Assembly: GCA_003255065.1 (NCBI GenBank)
Contig: QAOA01001366.1
Location: forward strand, 641,341 to 705,340
Length of the DNA: 64,000 nucleotides
Direction of reading: 5' to 3'
From: Cercis canadensis
Lineage: Eukaryota; Streptophyta; Magnoliopsida; Fabales; Fabaceae
Position 1 is the first letter of the stretch; each line of letters opens with the position of its first letter. Below, piece by piece: positions 33,952-63,697 of this stretch. A program made the position numbers and the translations under genes. The notes below the pieces were generated by a model. The model was not told the origin of the DNA. It searched no databases and saw only the letters and a program-made list of their open reading frames with translations.

Positions 33952-36900
33952 AGGGAGAAGATATATTTTCCAGCCAATACTGATCAGGCTTTCCACTCAT
34001 TTTGTTACCTCCATTATTCACGCTCTACATTTTTTCTTGCATCTCCTCTATGTAAATTCTGTATTAAATATGCCCTAATACAGCTTATGAATTTTTGCTC
34101 TTCTTGGTTCAACATATCAAATTTGTGAATTTCCAATTTTGGTTTTGCTGTTGTGGCATTTTCTTCATGTTCTTGAAGTATAACAGTTATGACAGCTCTG
34201 ATTACTACCAACCATCTCCATTAACCCATGTACTAGCCACTTTCCTAGGCGATTTATGAAGAAGTATTTATTTGTCATCAATAAAAGAAGTAATACATTG
34301 CTTTCTATAGATTATTAGAAAACAAATATTATTTCTAGTTTGGAATTACTATGGAAAAATGGTCAATTGACCCAACGCAAATTTGAAAAAAAAAAATTTC
34401 CTCAAAACTGCACTTTAATTATTTTTCTCAATACAGCAGTTTTGAATAATTTAATACTTTCTTCAATGCCCTTTGGCATTCAACGTCACCCAATTTAAAT
34501 TTTCCATTTTTTTTAAGGAAAAGTAAACCAGAAAACATTTTCATGTCTCCATAACATAGCCTCCTGCAAATTTATTGTGATCAAGGTATGAATCTCCCCA
34601 AGGCCAAAAACAAAAAAAAAAAAGGTATGAATATCCACATACTGATAAATTGATAAAAAATTTCACTCTTGCAAACGAGCTAGAGCTTCTGCCACTCATT
34701 CCTCTGCTTTCTTGGCAAATACATTTCTATGTACTCTTGGACGTTGTTGGGCCTTTGGCCTCATCTTGTGACGCTATATTGTGTTAAGCCCATTCCTTGA
34801 TTTGCAGGATGTTAATCCTCATATTCTTTTGTTAATCCTCGTAAGTAGGTTCATAATCAATTTTATTTTTTTCTAGAAAAAAACTGATTTTGAACCTACT
34901 TTTGTTAATCCGTATGATGTATTATTCTATTATAACACTATTACCTTGAACTTTATTTTGTCTCATTTGTAACAAAAGAAGCATGTGAACACTTGAACCT
35001 CCTCCCTTATGAAATCCTCCCGTCATTTGTGGGGGAGAAAAGAAACCAGATCCCTAATCTTCCAATCCTCATTTGACATTTCTTCCCCCTCATGAAAAAG
35101 TTGAAAACCCTAATCTCTCTCAACATTTGATTCTATATATCGAGAGTCATTGATTTATTGAAAGTTAAAGTCATTTTAAGCTCTGAGTAACTTGAACTTC
35201 CTCGTTTAATTAATGGCTTAGGTTTGAGGTTATGAGAATTTATTGATAAGACATCTCACATGAGTTTTGCCTTTGATTCTTGCATAACCTAGCTTGTTTT
35301 TAAATTTTTCCTAACCATACAAAAAATTCAGAATCCATATCAACCTAGATAAATATGTTTAGTAAATGACAATCAATATTTCATTCTATATGCATTTATG
35401 GAGAATTGTAATTCCAATGTTTGAAATGAAAAACGGCTAAAGTGATGGTTACATTCCATTCCAATAACTGAATTTTACTAGATTGGAATTGTCGTTCCCT
35501 TTTTGAAGGGGGCTGGTAATCAAGCATGCAGTAATGAAACTAATGTTTGTTTTATTTTATAATTAATTAGAGTTATGATTTTAGTTCATGTTAAATCTAA
35601 TTGTATTTTAAACAAGGAAACGTATTTTTTTTTGATTTAATACCACGAGTATCTCCACTTTATCCAATTGGGTGTGAGATTAATCTAGTTTAAGAATTAG
35701 AACAATTATGATTTTTCCTCTCCTAACAATACTTTCATTGGATTTCGAACCTTTAATCACAACAAATAGTGCACGCTCATGGTTTAATTTACTACCAATT
35801 GAATCAAGCGTTTGTTGGTAACAAGGAAATAAATATGACTTTTGATTTGAAAAAGGAAGAAAAATCCGACTACTAACTAAAGCTCAAAATCAGAATTTAT
35901 ATGTTCAAATGATTTACTTTAATGAGTATAGTTAGACTAAAAAATTAGTGCATAAGTACATATAACATAATTGGTTCATAAATCTCTCGAAAAGTTAAAT
36001 TTTATGTTTAAATCTTTATCAGTTGATATCTCTAGTTAAAAAATTTAACTCTATGATAAAAAAAACTACTACTATTTTTTTCTACAAACCATGCTACATT
36101 TTGTTTTCTTTTTGGTATTATACAAATAATAGGTCTTATATGGGCATATAGATGTGGAGTAAGTGCCCTTGGTTCCCAATTCTATTTCTTATTCCCGAAA
36201 ATATTCAAGAGTATTTATTATTCCTAGATTTAATTTTCATCCCAAAAGAGTTGGTAAGGGAAATTTTGTGCTAGTTAAAGAACAAAATTATTCACCCTAG
36301 TGGATCACTGCAATTACCCTCCTCCACCCCTCTCCGCCATCGCCACCATTAATTGCTTCCCACTACTCACAAGTCACCACCATGAACCGTCGGTGACCAG
36401 TTCTGCCACCACGCTCCCCCCTGAATGTTCAACACTAACCAACCATATTCTAGAACATTCCTAGAATAACATTTTTAGAACATCAAAATGTAAAATCGTT
36501 TTCCTAAACCAAATGCCAGCCATATGCATTTGCGTGCTGCTATCTCTCTCACAGCTCCATTTAACATGATTACTATGTGTTTTGTTACTTTGTACTTTGG
36601 AGAGGGGATGGGCTTGACTTCTAGTGGGGTGTTAGCTCCCAATTGAACAACGCCTACGCCACTTTAATTATCATTCACCGACATCAAAGATTGAAACGTA
36701 ACCTGTCTTCTCAACATTATCATTTATCAAATATACTCTTGTCATACATTCTATAACTTTCATTTTAACCATAGGTAAATAAAATAATAAAGCAATTTGT
36801 ACTCAATTCACTGCTCCCACTTGAACCCGCAATGTGAGACACTAGCGCTACTCTTATTGAGAGGCGTCAGTCACTTGAGACCTCCCTCTTTATCCACACA

Positions 36901-37799
36901 ATCCATCCTTGCTAATAACATTACACTAATGGCGCATTAATTGGACACAACAAATAAAAAAAAAAGGAGATTTTTACGTGAGAATAGTCAATGTGTAAAT
37001 GATATGTATATTAATTAATTATTTTTAAATTTATTTAAAAATAAAATAAATTATATTTTTATATAAAAAAATATAAAAATTATCACGTCAGTATAGTATA
37101 ACATACTCGTGTAATATTATAAAATTTCTGATAAAAAAATGAAAATGTACATAAAGAAAAATGTTAAATTTAAACTATAAAATTGTAAACTTATAATTAA
37201 CTTCAAACAATAGTTTAAGTGATTATATATTTAATGTAATTAATTTTTAAGGTTTAAAGAGATTTTTAAGAGTCAAAATCAAATCTTGATATGTGTTATT
37301 ATTTGACGAATGTTTTCTCNATATGTGTTATTATTTGAGGAATGTTTTCTCGTACTATAGTTTTTCAAAAAATATATTTAAATATTTTTTTTTTAAAAAA
37401 AACATGAATAGCACAGGGCACACCTTTTCCTTCTTTCTCCACCGCCGCTCTGCCTTACCGTTTGCCCCCCCCTCCTCCTAGATTTTTAACCTTTTGCTAG
37501 TTGCCACACCTAGACCCAACCAGGGGCATATCGGTCATTTACATTGATTTATCCTCGTTGCCCAACATACGCTGGCAATATTCAGATTTCAGGGAACCCT
37601 CTCATTTTCAATTTTCGACCCTCCAAATTGCTCCCTCGAAAAATAAAAGAAAATAAAAAACCCCGATTTATCTCTACCGTTCGATTTAATCACACTGCAA
37701 CATCATCACCACGTGGAATAATCTGGTTGGTTATAGTCAAGGGCATGAGAAAAAATCTAGAGAGAGAAAGTAGAGAGAGGGAGCATCTATAAACACGTT
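33952..37799. other. Spacer between the PPR gene and CHR5
   Basis: No supported gene. The sequence is AT-rich with scattered repeat-like pieces. One (36790-36910) resembles a minus-strand tRNA-derived element, with an internal gggttcaag-like box, but no flanking duplication was found. A small assembly overlap (31 bp) lies around the N at 37320. The first 200 bases include the PPR 3' UTR and the last few hundred the CHR5 promoter. Confidence 0.55.
37289..37351. repeat. Assembly overlap duplication around N at 37320
   Basis: 31-bp copies at 37289-37319 and 37321-37351 differ at one base (ttgacgaa versus ttgaggaa). This is the shortest N-centred duplication in the window. It lies upstream of CHR5. 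Confidence 0.8.
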
Positions 37800-39257
37800 T
37801 CTCCCAACGAAAAGCGGAAACAAATTAAAAAACATCTCAATATATCGTCACGTAATTTTTTGCGCTTTTGGTTATAGCCCTCTCTGTCTCTCTAGAAAAA
37901 ATATGACTTTCTCTCTCTAAAAATTAAGGGGAAAGATTTTGTTTTCTCTCTTTCTCTCTCCTCCCTCCCAGCTTGTACATCATCGTCGATTAATCCAAAT
38001 CGCTTCGTCGTTTTACTCTTAAATTCCGGCGTTAACTCACCGCCGCACCCGGCGAATCTCAGCCGCCGCCGCCAGTGGTTGACATTTGAAATCTCGAAAC
38101 AGGACCTCATAGGGGAGGATATTTGTGTCGTTTTTTTGATATTCGCCGCCGGTGATTTCAATTCCGGCTAGCCGTTGACGGGAAAAGGTGCGCACGATTA
38201 TTAACCTGCGCACCGAAGGTCTTCATGTTCTTATATTGACCAAATTAGTGGAAAACTCTGTTTCGGTTTCTATAGGAAGAAAAGGTGAGCCGCTATCTCT
38301 TCAATCATCGGCTTGTTTCTGCTCACGTGGATTCATTCATTGCGTAGTGATTTCCTTGCAAATTAGGTTTTCCGATTATGGATTTAGGTTGCTTTGCGTT
38401 TGGGGGTTTGTTTCTGTAAGTCTTAGGGGTTTTAGTGAGGAACTGAATGGAGTTCCTTTGAATTTGCTTGTTGATCCATTGCTTTCTATGTTTGATTCGT
38501 TTGGGTCATTGTTTTTGAGTATTGAACTTGTTTTTGATCAGATTTTGATGAATTTGTGCATTGCAATGTGTGGGAATTCGAGTTTGTCCAATATGGGTTC
38601 AGCTAAATTCTGTTTTGACCGTTGGACGCTCATTTCAAGCAGCGCTTCCTCCTTTATCCTTTAAGCTTGTTCGGCAGCTTGGTTTATTAAGGTTTGGCCT
38701 GGTTGTGCCTAGAGTTTGAAGTTGGAAACGGACGTTTGCAGTGTCCAGTTCAAGTTCTGCTTGAATTTAGCCTGAAACTTGGTTTCCATTTCATGCACAG
38801 TGGACATTTACCTGGTGGCTAGAAAATGTGTGAGAGAATTAGTGGAAATGTTTTGACTTACCCATTAACGAAGAATTAATAGAATTATTTTGACTGTTAA
38901 AAGCTGAGTATGCTTGGTGGATTATAAGTATAATTTATTTCGAATAGTATATAGGAAGTAATATATTAGTTTCTTTCCATTTTCTCAAGGTCTTCTTAAG
39001 CTAGTGCAGGGTTGTAATTTTGGTTTTTTGTAATTTGTTATACTAATTTAATAGCATTGCTCAGCAGCATATTTTCATTGTGTGACTACTAGCCTGAGCA
39101 TGGTTCAGGATTCTACTGACGGAATATCACTCTTTTGTTGTTCAGAGTTTTTGAAGATAGAAGATAACAAACATATAACTGTGCTTCTTTATCTATCTCT
39201 TATCGCCTTTACATTGAGGAGATTGAAGTAAAGAAAATTGAAGTCTCATATGACAGG
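37786..39257 (+). promoter_or_regulatory. CHR5: CHR5 promoter edge, 5' leader and leader intron
   Basis: A TATA-like ctataaac at about 37786-37793 precedes a CT-rich region (37878-37960, repeated tctctct). A strong donor (AAAAG|GTGAGC, intron from 38285) and an acceptor just before the start codon (GACAG at 39256, then GATGG) suggest a leader intron of about 970 bases. The first coding exon then begins one base after the acceptor. The transcription start and leader exon limits are inferred. Confidence 0.5.
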
Positions 39258-56421
<17,164 letters not shown>

Positions 56422-58337
56422 TCACTTGTGTGGGATGAGAACGGCTGATTCAAGAGTTTTGGCAGCTGGCTTTCGCTCAATGGATTAACCTGGCTTCAGC
56501 CATTGTATATTCTCTGGAATTTTTTCTTCCACCCATGGGAATAAGATCTTGCAGATCCCCTTTTGGCGTACTGTGGTTGATTTGAGAAATATCCCTACAC
56601 ATGGGATTTGCATCCTTGATCAAGGTAGCTGAAGCCAATGATAATCTGGTACGTGCAAGATGAAAGGAGTCTTGCTCAATTTTCCCCCCTTTTTCCTTTT
56701 GATTTCTAGCCTCCATTGAAGATGAGCCCAGAAAAGTGTTTACGTATATAGTGAAAATCTTGAGAACAGAAAGGATTTACTTCTCATTTTACATAGACAT
56801 ACAGGAAAGTGTACATTGTCAGTTTTGCAGTTTTATTGGACTTATTTGTTCACTCTATGCAGAGTAATTATGTTAGCTAATGCACACAAAAATGTATTTG
56901 TTTTAGTTAGTAAATGTAGCCTATAGTCTACAAGATTTTGTTCAACTGTTTGAAGCTATTTTCATTAGTGAATGAAAATGAATTCTCGGCTTCTTGCCCG
57001 AAGTTTCTGTTTCTTGCATGTAAATTACATTAAGTTCGATGCATTTTTAGTAATAGAGGATCCTTAAGATTTTTGGATTTCTCATGTATTATAATTATCT
57101 TCAAATTGTTCTCAAGTTGTGTTTTACCTTCTCAATTCCGTTTCTCTATAGTAAGGTTGAGGCTTTTAATTCCTCTGTTTATTCATACACCCGAAATCAT
57201 TATTTAAATCTTTTTTCCAGGGATCACCAAGTGATATGCAATGTTCTTGATGGGTAAGTATTGAAGACCATCTGATTTAGTTTCTAGTGCTGGGTTTAAT
57301 AATATTACTATATGATACGGTAAATAGTTGGAAATTCCAAACAAAAATCACTTGTAAACCTGTGATCAGATTGCTATAAAAACAGGAAATTGAACTTGTA
57401 TCTTTAATATACCACTACTAAGAAGCATATATCCTCCAAAGATATTAAAAGGATACCTAGATATCTCACTCATCTACAAACATTTGCATGCTAAATAATC
57501 TCCAAGGATATATTGTTGGAGTTCCAATTTGTGATGGAGGAGAAAGCGAAGGTGTTAGGGAAAAGCAGAAAATGAAACCAAGGATGAATAGAAACAAAAG
57601 ATGTTATGAGAAACAATCCTTTCCTCATAGCCATTGCTTTCAGTCATTGGTGGAACAAACCCAAGCTGCCTAAAACTGCCAAAACATAGAGAAAGGGAAT
57701 CCACATAAGCACAAAAGATATCGCCGTGTGGCCTCATTTCCCACAAGTGAAGTGTGGTTGACGTGCTATTATCTCTTTATCTTCCACATAGCTTTCTCAG
57801 CCTCAAACTTCAAGTTCCAAAATTGTAAGGCTTATTTCCAAGCATAATAACTTTAATGCCCAATTAAAGATTTTAAAAGAAGTTTATACCAATCCTTCTA
57901 AATTTAACAATTTCTGAAGTTCTGAATAATTAAATACAACCCTCTATTTTATATACTGAATCTACGTTCCAATAATTTCTCACCTAACTTTTTTTTTTTT
58001 TTTCCAATTTAATTTTATACACAGGTAACTTGCAAACAGTTTCAAGATTACAATTGTCTATATATCATTGCTCTTTTTAATTTTCATTAGTTAGTAATTA
58101 TTGAAGGTTTTAATGATAATAAATTAGATGAAACTTGGACAATGGATAAATTTTGAAGAGAGGCTCAAAGCAGACTCGAGAGAGAGTTGCTCAATTCATC
58201 ACCCATTCTTAGCCGCAAGGTAGCAACTCCTGCCCCCTTATCTGCCACGTCTGACAGGAGTGGGCCCCACATCAGCATTTGCTTGGTTCTCCCGCGCTCT
58301 TAATTAGAAAAAAAAATGAATTTGTCTTTGGCGTTTC
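56422..58337. other. Spacer between CHR5 and AGT1
   Basis: CHR5 3' UTR at the left, then about 1.3 kb of AT-rich sequence without a supported gene or recognisable transposon. The last 200 bases are the AGT1 promoter. Confidence 0.6.
58237..58251 (-). promoter_or_regulatory. Adjacent I-box and G-box-like motifs upstream of AGT1
   Basis: On the minus strand the sequence reads GACGTGGCAGATAAG: a G-box-like ACGTGGCA directly next to the I-box GATAAG. This pair, in this arrangement, is the classical light-responsive unit of photosynthesis promoters such as rbcS. It lies about 90 bases upstream of the AGT1 TATA box. Light control would suit a photorespiratory enzyme. The first base of the G-box differs from the perfect CACGTGGC. 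Confidence 0.55.
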
Positions 58338-58348
58338 TTTTATATAAG
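58338..58348 (+). promoter_or_regulatory. TATA box of AGT1
   Basis: A tttatataag sequence lies about 85 bases upstream of a probable leader exon ending at 58434. No better TATA candidate is seen nearby. Confidence 0.65.
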
Positions 58349-58881
58349 CTCGGTTCAGAGTAAGGGCAGAACGCACGGCTCTTCCCTCTACCAAATTCCA
58401 CCATATCCACTGAAGCTTCTCTCTACCAGCCCAGGTACACCCACTTACTCTCTTCTGATATGCTTCAAATATTAGTTTCTGTCCCTCATTAGTAGTCTAT
58501 ATCTCTTTTCTAAGTGTGTCCCTTAAATTGAATTTTGTCAACAATTCTCTGTTTTGTCTCTGAAATCTCATGCTCTCTATATCTCATCATTTTTCCAATG
58601 GAAAATATTGGCAAGTAGCAAAATCAAGTCCAGCATGTTATTCATATTAGACTATCTATAGTTTTGTTACTGCTGTCGAGTTTACAATCCAAAACAGCTT
58701 TTTTCTTTTGTTCTGGCTACCAAAATATTGTGTTTTGTATTCTTGATGCAAAATTGAGAAAAGGGTTTACAAGTTTTTAACTAAGGTTCTGAATTCTAAC
58801 TGTGGTTGTTGGTTCCAGAAGTCACATAATTTTTCTTATGGAGGAACAATGCTCTACTGATAGATTTTAGTCTTTTTCAAT

Positions 58882-59714
58882 AATTTCCCCCTTGTGATCA
58901 TGTTACAAAACCAGTGATTCGTCCCATCAGAAACAGAAATTGTTATTATTAACCTTTTTTCTGTTATTTGCCTCCTAAAATTTCTTAATTAGATTTATAG
59001 AACTTAAATGGGTTTTTGTAATTTTAATGCTTTTGCGAGAATTTGTTGTATGAACTAGAGATTGCACTAGAAAAATAAAAATATGACATCTATTAAATAG
59101 ATGTGTGGGGTGGGACCCACGAAACATTGGCAATTACCATACACAAGTAGTTACATGTGTGTGGTGGGGCCACATATAATTGACTTGGCACATACTAATT
59201 GGCATAGTGTAAAGCCATGTATTGTATTTAGGGATGGCAAAATGTCTCTCGTTCAGCTGGGGATGGGGAGAGATTTCTCCCTGGTTGAGATTTGGGGNAA
59301 TTTCCACCTTGTGATCATGTTACAAAACCAGTGATTCGTCCCATCAGAAACAGAAATTTTTATTATTAACCTTTTTTCTGTTATTTGCCTCCTAAAATTT
59401 CTTAATTAGATTTATAGAACTTAAATGGGTTTTTGTAATTTTAATGCTTTTGCGAGAATTTGTTGTATGAACTAGAGATTGCACTAGAAAAATAAAAATA
59501 TGACATCTATTAAATAGATGTGTGGGGTGGGACCCACGAAACATTGGCAATTACCATACACAAGTAGTTACATGTGTGTGGTGGGGCCACATATAATTGA
59601 CTTGGCACATACTAATTGGCATAGTGTAAAGCCATGTATTGTATTTAGGGATGGCAAAATGTCTCTCGTTCAGCTGGGGATGGGGAGAGATTTCTCCCTG
59701 GTTGAGATTTGGGG
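58882..59714. repeat. Assembly overlap duplication around N at 59298
   Basis: 58882-59297 and 59299-59714 are 416-bp copies with very few differences (such as tttcccccttg versus tttccaccttg). The duplicated part includes the left end of the MITE at 59646, which is why a truncated copy of that end appears at about 59230-59297. Confidence 0.9.
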
Positions 59715-59967
59715 ATGAGGATCACATTTTCCGCCCCATGGGTTTTCCAAAGTATTAAAATATTTTTTTATGGCAGTTATATAAGGTATAATATATAAGG
59801 GTAGATTAATAGTTTCATATATATATAAAAATGTAAAAAATTCTGGTTCTTTGGGGATCGGGATGGGGAGAGATTTCTCCCTGCCACGAGGGCAGGAACA
59901 GGGAAAGTTCTCTGTTGGGGTGGGGGAGCAAAGGAGCACTCTCGGCCTCGTCCCGTTGCCATCCCTA
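59646..59967. mobile_element. hAT-type MITE in the AGT1 leader intron
   Basis: 322 bp bounded by perfect 12-bp terminal inverted repeats, tagggatggcaa at the left and ttgccatcccta at the right, the termini of a common plant hAT-like family. The interior repeats ggggatggggagagatttctccc twice in part. The 8-base flanks (attgtatt and attatatc) are similar but not identical, so the target-site duplication is degraded or unclear. Confidence 0.7.
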
Positions 59968-60196
59968 ATTATATCTAATTCATATAAAAATTTCTATAGT
60001 TGTGTTTCAGTTATAAATTTCCTTATAGAATGAGTAATGAAAAAGAATTTAGTAAAGCATACATAACATTTATGTCAAACAATTCTAAGGTAGTTAAGAT
60101 TGACCCTTGTAATGGATGTCACATAGGTGTTTGATTGCTGGGAAAAGGCAAGAGCCTGCTTGAATTCAAAGAGGTTGAGAATTTAAGCAGGGAAAG

Positions 60197-63100
60197 ATGG
60201 ATTATTTCAATGCACCAGGAAGGAACCATCTCTTTGTTCCAGGGCCTGTCAATATCCCTGACCAAGTTATCCGGGCCATGAGCCGAAACAATGAGGACTA
60301 CCGTTCTCCAGCAATTCCAGCATTGACAAAAACTCTGCTTGAGGATGTCAAGAAGATTTTCAAGACAACTTCTGGAATTCCATTTCTTATCCCTACAACT
60401 GGTATTCTATGCTTGGAAACCCCAAATTCTTCATTGTTTTGTTTTAAGTTGCACAAGTTTATTATATTGCCATATCTTAGTCATCAAGATTCTGTTCACT
60501 TAATTATATTGATAACTCAAATGCATTCAAGTGATTCTGTTCAATGTACTAAGACTATGTTTCGAAGAATGGAAGTTTTCGAACAAAATATAATGTGATA
60601 GAAGAATGCCTAGATGATATTCTAGAGTACTAGTTGCAAATTTTTTTTTTTAATTATTTTTTTCTATCTTACTTGTTGCGTCTTTTCTGTCTTTTTGAAG
60701 TTAGAATCGTTGAGGCAAAAACTGGGACTAATGACTTAGTTATTTGTTGTTCTTTTCTTATGAAGTAATGATTTTATTTTTTGGTTCAGGTACTGGTGCA
60801 TGGGAGAGTGCACTAACAAACACATTGTCTCCTGGGGATCGAACTGTATCTTTCCTGATTGGCCAATTCAGTTTGCTCTGGATTGATCAGCAGCAACGCC
60901 TCAACTTCAACGTTGATGTTGTAGAAAGTGATTGGGGCCAGGGTGCCAACCTTGACATTTTGGCATCAAAGCTTGCTGAAGATAGGTCTCACACTATAAA
61001 GGCAATTTGCATTGTTCACAATGAGACAGCAACTGGGGTCACTAATAACTTGGCCACAGTGAGAAAACTTCTTGGTAAGCATCCCATCTAATGCTCTAAA
61101 ATGATAACTTTTAGTCATGGAGCCTACACATTTGAACCCTTGTTCTCTATAAACTGCCTCAACCGCGAAGTCTAATTGGCTTTGTATTCTGTTTTCACAA
61201 CTTTTCTCAGTATCATGGCTGAATAACAACCTTCAATAATTCTTCTTTTTTGGATCAATAGCTTTATCTGTTCTTCCTTTCACTTTTTTGGTGGAGGGTC
61301 TTCATGGAATCAAACTTTTTTCTGCTTTCTGAATCAATTTTTCATCTATCAGCTGTAAAACTACTATGTAATATAATTTTGTTCTCTAGTCTTTGATACT
61401 GATGCATACATTCATATCTTCCTGTTAAGTAAGGCATAGTTTGGATGTTGATGTCTTAATTATGTTTACATGCTATTTGAACAAAGGTTCTAGCATAATT
61501 TTCATTGAATAATGCTGATTTATCAGCGAAGGATCCTTTGGAAACTAGTATTGCTAGGGGGATAGCAGAAGCATGGGTGATACTGATATAGCATCATTGA
61601 GGTTAATGCACTTTACCTTCCAATTTAGCTGTGTATTTTTATTAAGTGACACGTGCTATTACTTAGATGATGAGCTACTTGAATGGCTCCTACCATCTTA
61701 GTATTCATCTTAAACTCAAGCTGAATATTTACATACAATATCATTATTAGAATCAGATATGTTATCTTTGACTTTATGAATATTTAGATGCTGGAATAGA
61801 AACTGACACAGATTTCACTATTCTTTGATGCACTTATTTTTTCTTTATACCTTTTTTAGGTCTGTAATTTATCTATTCATTTGCAATTGCTAGTTTTACC
61901 AGTTTTTGGCCTTCCTCTGTCATCTCCATTCTCTGTATTTTTCTTTTTCATTGTTACCATAAAATGGTTCTCACTTTTTGTTTTGAACTATCAGATGAAT
62001 ACCAGCATCCTGCCCTTTTTCTTGTTGATGGAGTTTCTTCCATCTGCGCGCTTGATTTCCGAATGGATGAATGGGGAATAGATGTGGCCCTAACTGGTTC
62101 TCAGAAAGCTCTTTCCCTTCCCACTGGAATGGGTATTGTATGTGCAAGCCCCAAAGCCCTTGAGGCTTCAAAAACTGCTAGATCACTTAGAGTTTTCTTT
62201 GACTGGAGGGACTACTTGAAGTTCTACAACTTGGGAACCTATTGGCCATACACTCCTTCAATTCAGTTGCTGTATGGTCTCAGAGCAGCTCTTGATCTCA
62301 TATTTGAGGAAGGACTTGACAATGTGATTGCGAGGCACAGCCGGTTAGGCAAAGCAACCAGGTGAGGCAAATGTTTCTTGTTAAGATCATCATTATGGAC
62401 TTGAACAAGTAAAAAGATAAAAAGAGACTTAATATGATAGGTTTTGAAAGGTTCTCAATATGTTGTTATATTTTAAGAACGTGAATCTGATAGGTTCTCA
62501 CTATGTTAAATACAGGCTTGCAGTAGAGGCATGGGGTTTGAAGAATTGCACCCAAAAGGAGGAGTGGTTCAGTGACACTGTGACTGCTGTTGTTGTTCCT
62601 CCTTACATTGATAGTTCAGAAATAGTTAGAAGGGCATGGAAGAGATACAATATGAGCTTAGGTCTGGGACTCAACAAAGTTGCTGGGAAGGTTTTCAGAA
62701 TAGGTCATCTGGGGTACTTGAATGAGGTAATGTTAATTCTCCAACCTTCTTCAGCATATTGCAGGATATTACTACATAAACATACTTTTTGGGTTACCTT
62801 GTATAATATGTGTTTCATATAGATAGCCATGATAGCCTTCCTGAAACAAAAACTTGAGTAAATTGGTGACAACTTTGACCACCAATTCAACAATGCAGGT
62901 TATTAATTATCTATTGCAGCTGCCCATACCATACTGTTAAATTATTTTTTCCAAATTTTGCAATAGAATATAAGCTTTGACTCCAAAAGTTTGATCAAAC
63001 AAATTTAATATATACCAGCCCTTTTCCTCCTTTGCCTCTTCTGATCTTACCTTTTTTGTTCCACACCAAGAATTTGTGATAAGAACTAAGCATATATCAT

Positions 63101-63697
63101 CATAATTTAGGGGAATTTATTGATTAAAAGAAGCCAGAAGTGCATGAACATTCAAGTTCTTGTCTGCAGCTAAACATGTTGGAGAAAAACATAAGATTAA
63201 TTTCTCATATTAGAAATTGTTCCACCTCCTTCCTCTTATCTTTTCTATTAGCTTTCAACCAATTCCTGGTTGTCAAAAGGTGATTGAATAAAATATCATT
63301 TTGTTAGGTGTTAGAAAAGGAAGAATGAGTCATATATTAACTTCTTAAATTTGACCTATCCTGGTTTTGATGTACTCCTCCTGCTTCTATATATCTTTCA
63401 AGTTTCAAGAGTATGATAATAGCAGCATAGGTTCAGTTCTTTCTATAGTGGTACATAATGTTTAATCTACCATGTAATAACAGGCTATAATATCAAATTA
63501 TAGTTATTTACTACTGAGGTGACACTCTTAATGTTGTTATTTCTTTAAATGTTTCCCAGGTGCAACTCTTGGGTTGTCTTGCTGGTGTGGAAATGATACT
63601 CAAAGATGTGGGTTACCCTGTAAAGCTTGGAAGTGGAGTTGGTGCTGCTAGTGCATACTTGCAGAACAATATCCCTCTGATCCCTTCCAGGATTTGA
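60197..63697 (+). CDS. AGT1: Serine-glyoxylate aminotransferase (AGT1), peroxisomal
   Basis: PLP-dependent transaminase of photorespiration: converts serine plus glyoxylate to hydroxypyruvate plus glycine in leaf peroxisomes. Five exons, 60197-60401, 60790-61074, 61995-62361, 62516-62726 and 63560-63697, are in phase and give 401 aa, the same length as the Arabidopsis enzyme. It belongs to the class-V aminotransferase fold. The N-terminus (NHLFVPGPVNIPDQVIRAM) contains the conserved substrate loop, and GSQKALSLPTGMG holds the PLP-binding lysine at about residue 201, preceded by the conserved VDGVSSICA Asp. It ends in Ser-Arg-Ile, the type 1 peroxisomal targeting signal known for this enzyme. 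Exon 4 reads through its donor into a stop and exon 5 supplies the conserved C-terminus. The ATG is the first in the second transcript exon. No damage is visible. Confidence 0.96.

Larger units (their letters stand above)
58435..60126 (+). other. AGT1: Leader (5' UTR) intron of AGT1
   Basis: A donor GCCCAG|GTACAC at 58434/58435 and an acceptor ACATAG|GTGTTT at 60126/60127 bracket 1692 bases as assembled. The start codon at 60197 follows in the second exon. About 417 of these bases are an assembly duplication, so the real intron would be about 1.28 kb. It also contains a hAT-type MITE. Support is by position and splice consensus only. Confidence 0.55.

Noticed and set aside
36790..36910. SINE on the minus strand
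   Set aside because: Only a weak internal box and no flanking duplication or clear A-rich tail; too little to call.
38188..38664. 158-codon frame in the CHR5 leader
   Set aside because: It starts at GTG and crosses the likely leader donor at 38285; most of it is intron.
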